Shown here in pieces: positions 1-11,800 of a stretch of 64,000 nt of DNA (the first letter of the stretch is position 1; each line of letters starts with the position of its first letter). A program made the translations under genes and the position numbers. Under the pieces are notes generated by a model. It ran no database searches, had not been told where the DNA came from, and was given only the letters and a program-made list of their open reading frames with translations. Origin of the DNA: Phytophthora colocasiae (taxonomy: Eukaryota; Oomycota; Peronosporomycetes; Peronosporales; Peronosporaceae); contig JAGKQI010000045.1 of the NCBI GenBank assembly GCA_018806915.1, positions 558,001 through 622,000 of the forward strand. Reading direction: 5' to 3'.

Positions 1-22
1 CGACCCAGACAGTACTGCACGT

Positions 23-1017
23 GTGTTAAGCCGGATTCGTATGACCGATGGACTAAGCGATGAGTTCGTCAGTGACATTGATACTGTGATGGAAGAGCAT
101 AATCCGTATGCACAACAATTTTTACATGCACGGGAAATCCTCATTGAGCGAAGTAGACCTGCACTAGAAGCAGCAAGAGCAGAACGGGCCAGACGACGCG
201 AAGATGAGGGGAAACAGGAGGTAGATATGCATGAACCCCTCATTGATCCGGATATTGACTCTGTACTTCGTCTGCATGTTAATCGTGGCGGTAACCCTGA
301 GACTCATAATACGCCCACCACATCGGAGGTTGCTGCGATTATTATTGATGCTAACGCCTCTGAGCCTCGCGATATTGTCCTCTACACCAGACAAGGAGGT
401 TTCAATCGAATTTACGAGACCAATTCAAACTACGATCCTTTACATCACCCCCTTTTGCACCCGTACGGCGAGAAGAGTTGGACGTATAAAATGACTTACG
501 CTGGTGTAAACCAGAATCATCATGCCGATGGGGAAGAGGACGTTGGTCGGCGAGGTGGAGGAGGACGATAAGATCAAAACATGGAGGAAGAACTGGATGA
601 GTGGGGGTATGTCGTGCAATTCGAGGATGGCACTGAGGAAAGGCGCAAAACGACAATGTCTCTGCGAGAATTCGTCGCGTATTTGTTGTATGACCGCACA
701 GGATGTCATTCCCTCTTACTGCTCGGTGGGCGACTAACCCAACAATACTGCGTGGATCAGTGGGCAAAAGCAGAACAAGAACGCCTTCGGCACATCGAGA
801 ACAATCAACTCAAATTCGACTCGAATCGATACAAGGTCTTACAGATGCGAATAGACACGAGGGTACAGAAGCTCAAAGAGGCGCCGAAATAAATGAACTA
901 CTACAGGTGGCTGCTAACCCAGCGGTCAATCGGCGACGTCAAAATGAATCTGGTGATGCTGCGGAGGTAGACGCGGGCGATGTTGGCAGACGATTAATTC
1001 TGCCGCCTTCATTATTG
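23..1017 (+). pseudogene. Helitron Rep-helicase, N-terminal part (broken)
   Basis: This is the 5' part of a Helitron replication initiator gene and continues at 2986 beyond an inserted transposon. Three overlapping frames (23-571, 581-892, 703-1020) carry successive pieces, so at least two frameshifts are present. Recognisable pieces are the region around PLHHPLLHPYGEKSW, then SLREFVAYLLYDR and GGRLTQQYCVDQWAKAEQ, which match the conserved stretch before the Helitron HUH domain. The piece ends in ILPPSL, immediately before the point where Helitron proteins normally continue with a GGPRYM motif; that motif is found at about 2997. The window edge cuts the 5' end. No Helitron terminus (TC start, CTRR end with hairpin) was recognised. 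It is judged a pseudogene. Confidence 0.85.
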
Positions 1018-1019
1018 TA

Positions 1020-2983
1020 GCCGACATTGAACATCGGACTAGGAATTCTAACATCCACATAATTAATTGTTACTAGACTAATACTGCTCTGTTTTGGGCA
1101 CAAAAGCGCTCTATATATAGCTTAGCGTCTTGTGAAGACGACAGTTACCTTAATAGAGAAAACTACGCTCCTCGCCGACTTCAAAATGGCGACCAAGCAC
1201 TAGTATTCTTCGGGAGAAAAGGTGATGATTGTGAACTGCTACGAGTATTTCAAAACCCTGAAGGCGCAGAAACTTTTGAAAGGTACCAGGACACGCCAAC
1301 TGGTTGCGGATTGCTTGGGGTGTGCCCCCAGTACCGTAGCAAGCGTGGTCGACGAAAAAAAGCGGAATCCCGACACCAACTTTGAGGTCCGTAAGCTCTA
1401 TCATGATTAACTGACATGTTAACAATTACCTTTATAACTTAATATTCGTACAAAGCCTGCTGTTAGCGACCGAGGCAGAAAACGAGAATATGAATTGTCT
1501 GAAATTGAACCAACAATTCGTCATTTCAGTGAAAGAGAAAACAAGGCTGTTCGTCCTACGACTGCTACTCACATCAGTATTCATCTTCACGAAAAAACGG
1601 GTATTCTGCTTGAGGAACGAACTATGCAGCGAGTTCTAAATGAGCTGAATTTTCGATACGTGAAAGGAGAGAAACGCTATATGTATGCTGACTCAGAAGC
1701 CAATATCTCTTTCCGAAACGAGTACTTGAAAAAGAAAACTGCGAATCGCGTAGGCACTGCAGTTGATCGACCAGAAGTGTATCTTGATGAATCATTTTGC
1801 AACGCGAATCACGTGCGGGGCCAGACCTGGCTTTCTTCGGACAACATTCGGTACAACAAAAGTGGGAAGGGAGATCGGTAAATGTTTTTACAATTATTTT
1901 ATTATTTTATTTTAACATTTCGTACAGTGCGTGTATTATAGCAGCAGGTATAGTTGCAAGTCGTGGTCGTACAACCTATTCAAAGTTTGTTGAAGGATCT
2001 ATTAAAGTTTGGAACGCGTCCAAGAAGAGGAAGAAAGATGAATCCGATGATTATCATGGTAACTTCAACGCTGAGCTGTTTAAGAAATGGTTTGAGAAAT
2101 TTTGCATTACACTGAGGGATAATTATGGCGGTTGCAACATCCACATGGATGGCGCTGGATATCATAAGTGCTTGACAAACAAGATGCCAACAACTAAATC
2201 GACGCGCAGTTGGTTGGAATATCACCTGAATAAAGTCGGTAAGTTTTTCTTTTTATAAAAATTATCGTATAAATCGTAACATTTGTGGGTGTGGTTAGCC
2301 AAGCTTGTTTACAACAGAGCTGCGAACAGGGACGTTCTCCTCAGTCTGGCCAAGCTCAACAAGCCGACGGCTATCTACGCTGCCAACACTATTGCCACCA
2401 AGTACAAGCACATACTGTATTATACGCCGCCCTACCACCCAACACTACAACCTATTGAGCTCATTTGGGGGTTAGTGAAAAATAGAATTGCTGCGGACCC
2501 TCCCAAAAGTGGTGGCGATGCGGTCGCAAAGGTGTTGGCTGGCATAAACGCAATCAAACCTCAAGAATGGCTCGACCGCTTCAGACACGTGCAGAAGATT
2601 GAGGACGATTTCATGCTATTGCAGCAAGAGTTAGAAAATTCTTTATAAATTGATTTACAATCCCTCTGGCACACGTTCAAGTTCCAATTGCAAACACGAG
2701 ATGAGACGTGGCAACATAGCTTCTTCGTTGCAACCACATGTTCTTCCGTCTACACCAATCGTATCTCGTCAATTGGTGCGCCTTTCCCCCGAATATTAGA
2801 GCGTTTTGAGTGGCCATTTTGAAGCACCGGTAGCTTCAAAACAACACGGAATTGGCTGAAAATAAGCACAAAATCAGAATCTAAACACACGATTGCACCC
2901 TATATCTAAATGCTGCTATAGGTTTTCTTAGATTTAGTACCTGTTATGCCCCCCTAGATTCTGGTCTGATGTTCAATGTCGGC
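1020..2983 (+). mobile_element. Tc1/mariner (DD82E-type) DNA transposon
   Basis: The element is 1,964 bp. It begins GCCGACATTGAACATC and ends with the reverse complement GATGTTCAATGTCGGC; the inverted repeat then continues imperfectly. TA dinucleotides at 1018-1019 and 2984-2985 are the target duplication expected of Tc1/mariner elements. It is inserted in the Helitron coding sequence between ILPPSL and TGGPRYM, so the insertion is younger than the Helitron. It contains one transposase gene with three predicted introns. Outside the gene, about 200 bp on the left and 330 bp on the right are non-coding. Confidence 0.92.
1222..2648 (+). CDS. Tc1/mariner-type transposase, four exons
   Basis: This is the cut-and-paste transposase of the surrounding element. 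Proposed exons are 1222-1386, 1456-1877, 1928-2238 and 2299-2648. Every intron is GT-AG (69, 50 and 60 bp) and the joined length is 1,248 nt, an exact codon multiple that gives 415 residues with no internal stop. Exon 1 holds a helix-turn-helix (LVADCLGCAPSTVASVV). The catalytic triad is in YLDES (exon 2), HMDGAGYH (exon 3) and LQPIELIW (exon 4). With the introns removed, exactly 82 residues separate the second D from the E. That is unlike the usual 34-39 and matches what I recall as the DD82E (Sailor) group. The first intron is the least certain because its donor is GTCCGT. The gene appears potentially functional. Confidence 0.8.
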
Positions 2984-2985
2984 TA

Positions 2986-4596
2986 CAATAACAGGTGGAC
3001 CTCGCTACATGTATCAAAGGTTTCAAGATGCCATGGCCATCGGTCGCGAATTAGCTCCCAACCTGTTCATTACCATGACTTGTAACCCAAAATGGGTGGA
3101 GATCAAGGAGAATATTCGGCCGGGACAGACAGCATCAGATAGACTTGACATCGTGGCTCGGATTTTATGCGGAAATGGAAAAGTCTTTGTAAGGATCTCG
3201 ATGAAGGCATGTTGGGAATTCAGACGGCTCGGATTCACGTCGTCGAATACCAAAAGCGCGGACTGTCTCATGCACACATTTTGATGATTTTACGACCGGA
3301 GGATAAGCCCGTTACGGCAGAAGACATCGACCGTTTGGTTTCGGCGGAGTTACCTGACCTAGACGAAAACCCTGATCTTTACGAGACTGTGTTGTCGTGT
3401 ATGATGCATGGTCCATGTGGAGATCAGAATAAAACGTGCCCGTGTATGAAGAATGGGAAATGCTCTAAGAAGTTCCCTAAGCCGTTCGCGGAAGCAACGA
3501 CAATGGCAGTGGATAAGTATCCAGTATACAGACGACGTCGACGAAGAGGGTGGGAATTTGCATGGTGGGGACAAAGTGTGGGATAATGCCACGATCAACC
3601 AATGGATCGTCCCGTACAATCCGTACCTTTTACACAAGTACAACTTTCACATCAATGTGGAGGTTTGTGCGACGAAAAGGGCGATCAAGTACGTCTACAA
3701 GTACGTGTACAAAGGAGCGGATATGACCACCATAATGATCGAAGGTCAGCTCGAAGAGCAACCCCTTAACGAAATCCTGCAGTATTTACTGGCTAGATAT
3801 ATATTTCCAGTCGAAGCATGTATGCGCCTTTTCAGGCATCCAACCCAAGGATCAACGCACAACGTAGTTAAACTCGCTGTCCATTTGCCTGGGCAGAGCT
3901 CAGCAGTGTATCGGGCAAGTGCAACAAACGATCAGATTCGCCGGATGATTCGTCGGGGTAATAGGACGACACTGACCGCGTTTTTCTTGCTGTGTATTAT
4001 GAAGCCAAACGTAGCTGGGAGAATGTTGTACAAGGATATCCCACGGTATACCAGTGGAACAAGAGAAATAGAGAGTGGGACAGACACACCTTCTGCACGA
4101 TCTGCGTGAGGCCACTAATCGGTACCACTTGAGCTGATCGCACCACATTGCCCTGAGATGGCGTTTCATTAACAGCTCCAGGCCAACATGATGACAGTCA
4201 AAGCTGGGAGCGAAAAGCGAAACGTCTCGCAGTCGCAAAGTACAAGAATGATGTTTGGTCTGCCACCTCCCATTCCCGATACGACGCAGTGCTGCAGGGT
4301 ATGGATTTTGAAGACTTCTTTCTTCATACCGAGGTGGTCTCAGGTCTGGGGATTCCAGGCAGCTAACAGGACTGGGTGACGGGCTCGAGTGTGCAGAGAG
4401 CAGTTTGATACAGTTGCTCGGCCAGAACATGTCCAATCTAGTGAATGAAGGCAAAGCAAGACCCGCACTGATCTCTTTCCTGCCTGGCATCCTCGTGCTC
4501 TTGTCTGACATATGTTCAACTCTGCCAGATCAGACTGCATCCACAAGCCCAAATACGTGGACTCGACGATGAAGCCCTGACGATAGCAAGGGAGGC
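2986..4596 (+). pseudogene. Helitron Rep-helicase, HUH/Rep part (broken)
   Basis: This continues the Helitron gene after the mariner insertion. It holds TGGPRYMYQRFQDAMAI, then LFITMTCNPKW (Rep motif 1), then GLSHAHIL, the His-hydrophobic-His metal-binding motif of HUH nucleases, then KRAIKYVYKYVYKG with the paired tyrosines of Y2 Rep proteins. Pieces are spread over three frames (2976-3284, 3167-3586, 3453-4109), so frameshifts interrupt it. After about 4110 only weak, multiply stopped similarity remains, and no helicase domain was recognised before the LTR fragment at 4597. It is non-functional as written. Confidence 0.85.
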
Positions 4597-4831
4597 TGTT
4601 AAAAATAGGCTCCTGCGGGCTTATGTGACAACTCACTTTAGTGCATATTATGTACTACAGGTTTTCACAAAAAAAAGTTTCGGTGAAATGGTTGGTGAAG
4701 ACGATTCTTCACTGAGTTTTTAGCTGTGACATACAACAAACTAATGAGTACACATGCTCTAATCTCACTTCTTCTATTTCAGTATTTCTACAACGTCCTT
4801 CTACCAAGCGCTAAAGTCTGCCCCTGCAACA
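4597..4831 (+). repeat. copia LTR (solo or fragment), plus orientation
   Basis: This 235-bp stretch starts TGTTA and ends CAACA. It is the reverse complement, with scattered differences, of the copia LTR at 25481-25685. Shared landmarks are a run GTGCATATTATGTACTACAG, the A-rich run before GTTTCGGTGAAATGG, and a pyrimidine-rich stretch before TCTGCCCC.GCAACA. It ends where a primer-binding site should follow, but the next bases (AATATCAAACC) do not resemble one. No target duplication was found on either side. It is therefore a solo or recombined LTR facing opposite to the copia element at 6.6-25.7 kb. Confidence 0.65.
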
Positions 4832-5029
4832 AATATCAAACCAGTTACCGGCATATATTATTATTTGGTTTTTGACTTAACTGGTAAAACCTAACCGGTC
4901 CTGTTGGCAAACTTGCACTGAGGACAGTCTGCACTGTTTCCCATTCAGTTTAGCAGAGCCAACACCACCAACACTTCAGAAGCAGCACGTTTTAAGTAGT
5001 TTTTGTTCGATCTTTATTTTCCATTTCGC

Positions 5030-5218
5030 ATGGTCTCCAACAAGCAACTGGCAGGGTATTTTTCGCCCTCGAGGCTTGGCTCCTTCAAGTGCCGCTACTG
5101 CAGCAAGATTCGCAAGCAGGCGGCTAGCAACGGCTTTACCAACCTCATAATCCACCTCACCGACAAGCACCTCGTACATGCGTTGCATCCGATGCTTGAG
5201 CGCGATGTTCATCATTGA
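5030..5218 (+). CDS. BED-type zinc-finger fragment
   Basis: This 62-residue reading frame starts at an ATG. Residues 21-43 contain CRYCSKIRK and IIHLTDKH, a C-x2-C-x(n)-H-x4-H arrangement typical of BED fingers at the N-terminus of hAT transposases and hAT-derived proteins. It stops soon after the finger and no transposase catalytic domain follows, so it is probably the truncated first exon of a hAT-like element or a relict. The flanking AT-rich sequence 4832-5029 contains no further gene. Confidence 0.5.
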   Translation: MVSNKQLAGYFSPSRLGSFKCRYCSKIRKQAASNGFTNLIIHLTDKHLVHALHPMLERDVHH

Positions 5219-5391
5219 ACAAAATCGCTGTTCCAGGCGGAACGAAGACTTCTAACACTCTGAATATCCAGAGATCAGGTCGAGTGGTGACCGGTATGTA
5301 CATCGACAGCACTAGAGGAGAGTCCTCGTTCGCGTCCCAAAGTGCTGGGGGCCATGGAGTCGCGGCCATCGTAGATTAGCGAAGCTAAGGA
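5219..5391. other. No recognised gene
   Basis: This short spacer between the BED-finger fragment and the chromodomain-bearing remnant has no supported coding content. Confidence 0.5.
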
Positions 5392-6355
5392 TTGATTAAT
5401 GAAGGATTGACACCCCATCACACAGCCAATACTGCTGCAATCCGCTGTCCTCCGGTGCTAGTGCGCATTGCGCATCCGGTTTCATCAGAAGCACGTGTCA
5501 CCTCATGTAACACTGTCATTCCTTCGACTGAAGGTGCTGTGCCCCGGAAAAATGGCACTGAGCCGCATCATCAACTCGTGGAGTCTGTCGTGGCTGTCAG
5601 GCGGAGTAGTCGTGTTCGGACCGCAACCAAGAACGTTGTACCAGACTTTTAAGAGCGTTCATCCCGCGTCAGTAGACGCAAGAAAGTGCGTAGCGGTCCG
5701 CAAAAGGTGATGACATGGAAGGTGGCGTACATAAAAACAGGGTCACTACTGCTCACAGAAAGCCGCTTTACAGGGTCTTGTGGCGCAAGAAGGTTGGCCG
5801 ACACCCCAGGACGTGGGAGCCCCGAGAAATGTTGGTGGAGGATGGATTTAGTGGTGAGCTGGATGTGGTCGATGAATGGGTTAACACCGGGAGACAACAA
5901 GATTTTTTCCAGTTCGTCTCCGAAAAGTACCCATCAGTAGCTGGTGGAAATATCCTACTGGTACCTGCCTCTTCCTTGTTCTTCAGTAGGCGTTGGGGCT
6001 GCTAAGTGACGTGCAAGGAGTGCAAGACTCACACATTCAGGGGTTTGTCGGGCGATCTGAGGCACTTCACCAGACATTTTCTCTTGGATTTCCGTGGAGG
6101 GGTTTTCGTGCATTCATTGCTCAAGTTCACTTGCGTGGAATTAAGCTACCTCTGCATGATATTACCATCAATCGTCATCAATCGTGGCACCGTGGTGTTG
6201 TGGCAATTGTGAGGTTTCCTATTGAGGAGGGCTTCTATTTGGTTGCTGCCGGTAATTCTATGGCTGTCGGACATGCATTTGTCCTGCACGTTGCTGGTAG
6301 TTGATATACAGCGTACGATGACAACCATTAAGCGGTCTCTGCGATCTTACGGCGA
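5392..6355 (+). pseudogene. Retroelement C-terminal remnant with chromodomain
   Basis: Several frames carry pieces of a retroelement-like polyprotein tail. The first (5392-5652) ends in a basic stretch, VAVRRSSRVRTATKNVV. The second (5715-6005) has YRVLWRKKVGRHPRTWEP, which looks like a chromodomain core, followed by an acidic DVVDEW segment. The third (from 6006) has CKECKTHTF with RHFTRHF, a possible C2-H2 finger. The last piece (to about 6300) contains GHAFVLHVAG followed by a Tyr-Asp-Asp sequence, which resembles the His/Asp half of a cysteine-protease fold but is not assignable by eye. No intact frame spans the region. Confidence 0.45.
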
Positions 6356-6632
6356 ATAGATCGATCGATTAATGGATTAATGTTTGTCCGAAGGGTTGCC
6401 ATTGAGACTTAAATTTATATTTTAAAAACAAATATTTTATACCTCTCATTTCACATATTATTTAATCATTGTATATTTGGTGGCTGTATACCGGGGAAAC
6501 CTCAGTGAGGGTAGAATCTATTGGATGCAATGAGTAAACCTTATTTTAAAGGGAAACCTCACGCTATCCTGTGCCTCATCGGTAATGTGGAAAGGTATAC
6601 GCATACGTGACACACTTGTTGTTTATTTATCT
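6356..6632. other. Non-coding, AT-rich; probable copia 3' region
   Basis: This lies directly downstream (on the minus strand) of the copia RNase H stop codon, so it should hold the polypurine tract and 3' LTR of that element. I could not match it to the LTR at 25481-25685. The 3' LTR is either lost or too divergent to see. Confidence 0.4.
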
Positions 6633-7056
6633 TTATGCTAGTTCAGTTATGGAATGCATTCCTAGTTTTCTTCTCAAGCTAAGGAATTGGTGTTTATCAA
6701 GTGACTTGGTGCAGATATCTGCTACCATAAATTTGGTATTACTGAATACGACGCTGAATTCGTGTCGCTCTACTACAAAATGATATCGGATATCAATGTG
6801 TTTCAATTGTCCGTGTAGTTCCGGGTTGCTAGCAATTTTGATGCAGCTTTGATTGTCCTCTATGATGACAGTTGGTTTGCTTGTCCCGAACCCAAGCTCT
6901 TTGAGTAATAGTCTGAGGAAGATTATCTCTTGCATGCAATGGAACAATGCTATATACTCAGCCTCTGTAGTCGGGAGCACAACCGCATGGTGTTTCCTTG
7001 AAAGCCATGAGATAGGACTTGTCCCGATCATTGTAGCATATCCGATAACTGACCTT
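6633..7056 (-). pseudogene. copia RNase H, C-terminal part
   Basis: This is the C-terminal end of a Ty1/copia polyprotein. It contains ISWLSRKHHAVVLPTTEAEY, IIEDNQSC and LKHIDIRYHFV, all hallmarks of copia RNase H. It is separated from its upstream half (22586 onward) by Gypsy-1. When the 4-bp duplication CAGG is counted once, the two halves join in the same reading frame across the usual D-T-R-R segment. There the first arginine codon CGA has become the stop TGA, so the copia gene was in frame when Gypsy-1 landed, apart from that point change. Confidence 0.88.
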
Positions 7057-7060
7057 CAGG

Positions 7061-8723
7061 TGACATGATGTTAATTCCGATTTTCGAGCGACAGGTGGAT
7101 ATTACGTTACGATGTGATTGGTTATACTATGGGTTATAAGCGAAAGGGACTTTGGGACGCGGCCGCACCCGTGCGACATCTGTGGAAGATTGTGGATAAA
7201 CCTTCGCCTGACTGTAAAGGGGCCCAAAGGACCAGAAGTGTACTTCAGAGTGTGCACAACTCTGAAGATCAACTACACTCTGTCTGGTCACCGGACTTTC
7301 CCCGACGATGAGTGCCTAAGTTCTGGCGGAAAGTCTCTCAGAAGAACGTATCTCTGAGAGACCTCATCCCGTTACCGTCCAGCGCGACGATGAATGGTTC
7401 AAGGATTCACAACATATACCCGCAGAGACCAAGTATCGCGCGCCGGACGCCGCGCACCCGCGCAACCCTCAAGATCTTCATGTACGTTGTAGCATTGGTG
7501 CTCCGTACTCTGGTTACTTACTCAAAACTCTGGTATCTCTAACTCTGAGTGACTAAGACTCTGAAAACCAAGTGATATCAGACTCTGAAACCACCGAAGA
7601 TTCAAGACCATACTGAAACCAAGTGAACCCAAGTTCAAGTCACGCATTCAAGTGATTACTGACCTGCACATCCCCCGTAATGACGTCTCTACCTGTCAAC
7701 CCATCGAGATCGGCTGCACAGACTGCATACTGAGACCAAGTTAAAGTACCAGATGTATACAAAGACCAAGAGTACCTGAGATATGACGACTGACTGCATA
7801 AAGGACGCAAAGACGACAAGAAGAAGAGAGTTACCAGAGATATATGATAGTTATGAGGAAGATAAACGATAAACAGAGTTCAATTTGCTTGCTACTGCAC
7901 AAGTCCGCTTGAGAGGTATTCAAGCCACTACGTCATCACGTACGTCGTGTGATCTCCACCAAATTCAATCCCCTTAGGTGGAGATCAGGTAACGTAGAGA
8001 CCTGAAAGGACCCGCCTATTCCATATCCTAGTTGGGTCGTTTGTTTTGTCTCTAGCGGTAGCCCATTTCATATTGATCGTTTGGACAGGCTCTGGAAACT
8101 AGACAGTCGTTTTCAGAGTGCAAGGTAGACTGTTATATAGCCGATTGTATTGGTTTATATTTTCCCTCTATATTAGAGGGTGGTGCGCGAACGTAAAGGG
8201 ATACCAGACAGACCAGGTGTCTGGTAGTAAGTCCCTAGTTGACCTGGAGTGTTAGCCCACCGTTCAAGGGCCTAGAAAGAATAAGAACGGCTGTATATAT
8301 TTGTATATTTTCGAACTCTGTATATTGGTTGTTTATCTCTGAGAGTCAGGTATCTCGGTTCTGGATTTGTGATATTCAGACACCGAATTCAGACTTTCTC
8401 TGGTATATTAACCTCTTTTCGACCGCCGACTTCCTGGAAAACACTTTGGTTTCCAGAGATTCCGACTCCCGAACGCTCCTGGAAGGATTTTCCTGAATAC
8501 CGACACCAGACTCCAAGGGAACCCCAACCTCTCTTCACAACACATTCTCAGACTCCGGCGAGGGTCATATTTCCGAAGACAACGAACCCACGAGGATACC
8601 GCAAGGTACCACACGCCAACCTACCGTTGTACGGCTCTAAAAAACCCTTTTTCAGTAGTCGTATAACTAGGGTTCACTATACGCCCCCTGCTCCGCGACC
8701 AAAGTTTCACCGACTTCGCGACA
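7061..8723 (+). repeat. Gypsy-1 5' LTR
   Basis: This 1,663-bp LTR begins TGACATGATG and ends TTCGCGACA. It is nearly identical to the 3' copy. The short frames inside it are duplicated in both LTRs and are not supported as genes. A TATA-like AT-rich stretch, TGTATATATTTGTATATTT, lies at about 8290-8308 and could mark the promoter and R region, but this is only inference. Confidence 0.95.
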
Positions 8724-8725
8724 AC

Positions 8726-8745
8726 TGGTGCGCGTGCCCGGATCT
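8726..8745 (+). other. Primer-binding site, Gypsy-1
   Basis: TGGTGCGCGTGCCCGGATCT begins two bases after the LTR. It starts with TGG, the complement of a tRNA CCA end. The same 20 bases follow the 5' LTR of Gypsy-2 at 50898, so both elements use the same tRNA primer. I could not assign the tRNA. Confidence 0.8.
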
Positions 8746-8816
8746 TTGGAATCGTGATATCACCGGATTTGAGAGTACAAGAAGAGAAAGTTTCCTGTCA
8801 AGCGTCTATATTCAAG

Positions 8817-11800
8817 ATGGCTACGCCAGGATCTACGAGAGGAGGACGCCGTGGTCGTGGTCGGAGCATTCCGACACGTCAATCCAAGCGTCTACAAGGT
8901 TTGTCGCCTGAAGAGCAACCAGACTTGGATGCTATCCAGAAGGCGGCCCGCGAGAAGAGGAAAGCTGCGCGAGAGAAGAAGGCAGCTGAGAATGTGAGCG
9001 TCCCAGAACCGGCGGTCGAAGACCAGCCTGCTGAGGAACCAGAAGCTCAAGAGACACCTGCTGTCCCTGGTGAACAAGGTTCTGAAGGCCCGTCAGAAGT
9101 CGAAGCTTCTGGTGACGAGGCGACCACTGCCCGCGAGGGTGGTGATGAGGCGTCTGAGGGAGGCGCCGATATGGTTGAGTCCCCGGAAGTGATCGATCTG
9201 TGTTCAGATTCGGCAACTTCCGGCCAGTCTGTGGATGAAGTGAAACCAGAACCCGGACTCTCTGAAGAACATGTTCCACGGTCCCCAAAGTCTGAAGACG
9301 CACCAATGTCTGATGACATGGCGATCAAGTCTGAAGAGTCTCTGAAGACACCGTCTGATGAGTCTGGGAGGGCTGATTCGCTTGACGGGGAACGAGCTCT
9401 GAGGTATGTGCGCCGTGAGCTTCGCCGTTGGAGAGATATGGACACAGGCAAGGTCGTCCCGCCCAGTATCGAGTATATGTGGCCGACGATGAAGCCTAGT
9501 GCTGATGCTTTCCAGAAGGCTGCTGCAGCGACCGGCGACTACATCAAGTGGCGATGTTCCTCCGTTTTCCCCGAGGATATGTGGATCTCCGAGTTTCACG
9601 CGAGGCGTCATGGTTTTGGTTGGATCCAAGACCTATCTTATGTTGAGATTCCGATGAGCACGTTGACAGCACCGGAGTGTGTGGCTGTTCTTCAGACAAT
9701 GTTGTACGAGGCAGGATTCGAATTCCAGAATCTCCTCCCAACCTGGCCCCAGACGCAGGCGTCAGCCGTCGTTGGGTCTCAAGTACGCAGTGTGGCGTCC
9801 GAACTTCAGAGTCGACTCGCAGTAGAATTGGTTGAGTGGGCCACAGTGACCGCCAGGTTACAAGTTTGCCGACTCCCAGACAGCATGAAGCAAGAAGACA
9901 CAACTGGCAAGAACGAAGCAGACAGTGTATTACCTGACGAAGATGCTGACCTACAAGGACGACGGCTGATCATGCGACTCCGGGTGACCGGACTCCGAGT
10001 GACGCACAGCTCTGATGGTTCCAGCAGTGACGAGCCGCCGCAGTCCAAGCGCCTTCAGCAGAGACCGCCGCGCCCACAAATCCCGTCAACACCGTCAGCT
10101 TTATCGACGCCATCGCTGTCTTCACTGCCGCAGTACGAGAGTCGCTCTGATAACACGCGACCGGAGTCTGAAAATCCAATGTCCGAAGATCACAGCATCT
10201 CTCAGACTCGGATGTCGGATGTGCCAATTCCCAGTGTCATTGGGACCTCAGACGACCAGTCGTCGGGATTCCAGACTTCACGCGGAAGCTCTACGGACTC
10301 GTCCTTGATGTCCATGAGTCGAGGGGCGGCATCACATATGCCGCCGCCCACAGGAAGTCTGGCGTTAATCGCTCAAGGCGCTGATGTAGGAGGAACAGTC
10401 TCTGAAGGCATGGGGATCCAAGTGACGCGAACGCTGTTGCCAGTGAAACCAGAGTCCGAAGATGTCGACATGCCGGAAGAGAGACCAGAAGTGCCGGGCG
10501 CGGAGTCTGGAAACCAGGTGTCTGTCGGAAGTTCTTCACGGGATTTCAAACAATTGTCTCCGGAGATCCTGCCTGTATCTGCCTCCACCCAAAGCGAAAG
10601 TCACCAGAGCCACCGCCAAAGTGTGAAGAGTGAAGACCTTCCGAGACCACCGTCCCGACGTTTGAGTTCCATCGCGTCGAGTCGTACGAAGTCTGAAGCT
10701 CGAAGCTCTCAGAGATCAGGGCCTGCCCAGATCGAGTTGAACATCATGAGGCAACAGCAGGAGTGGCAAAACCGGATGGAGCAGGCGCAGATGGAGTTCT
10801 TGGCCCGAGAACGCTTGGAGACCATGGAACGCGATCGTCGTCGAGAGCAACGTGACTTGGAGGCAAGGCGCGAAATTCAGACGCTCACCGAGCGCTTGTT
10901 GAAGTCAGAAAACGCGAGGCTGGAGGCTGAGAGACGCGCCGACGATGCTGAAGAACGTAGAAGTCTGGTTTCTGAAAACAAGCTCAGGAATCGCAGCGCG
11001 GCAGAGTTGGAAACTCTGAAAACGGAGCTCCAGAACTCTGAAAATCAACGGCTGGAATCAGTGTTTGCTGAACGCTGGCGACAAAGAGAGGCTGAGATTG
11101 AAGCCGAACGTGCGCGTGCGACTGACGAGATGAAACGGGACTGGATTTCTCAAATGGAAGCCTTACAACAGCGAATGAAAGTCATGGAAGCCGAGCGCGA
11201 CAGGGAGAAAGAAAGTTCTCAGAACATGCAACGGTTCCAAGCCGGTCAGTTGAGAAACCTTCGGGCGACATTATCCCAAGTTCAAGAAGCGCGAAGGGTC
11301 GGTCACCCTGATTCGGCAACTTCAAACCAAGTGTTACATACAGGCAACCCTGAAGTTGCAACTATGTATCCAGTATCCGGGTCAGAAATCAGAAGTGACG
11401 CAAGAAGGGTTGGGGTTGAACCCATGTCACATTCACCGGCTCTCAAGACGGAATCTCGAGAGGTTGCAACCTTCCAGCAAGGCACCCCTGCACGAAGCAC
11501 GGGGACGAAGCGAGTGAAGCTTGAGAGGAATGGCGGCGCTACTGCTGCTACGGCCACCCACGTGGTTCAAGCGACCTCGGTGACAGAGACCAAGGGCGAT
11601 ACTAGACGCGCGCCTACTCCGAGACGAGATCCGCCGCAGAAAACTGAAGATAGACGGCCTAATGGAGATCGAAGAGCGTCTCGCAGAGCGAAGCGTCATG
11701 ATAGAGCACCAGACTCTGGTGGAGACTCTGACAATTCAAGCTCAGACTCTGCGAGCTCGCCATCGGAAGACTCAGAGCCAGGTGAAGTGGTGAATCTGAC

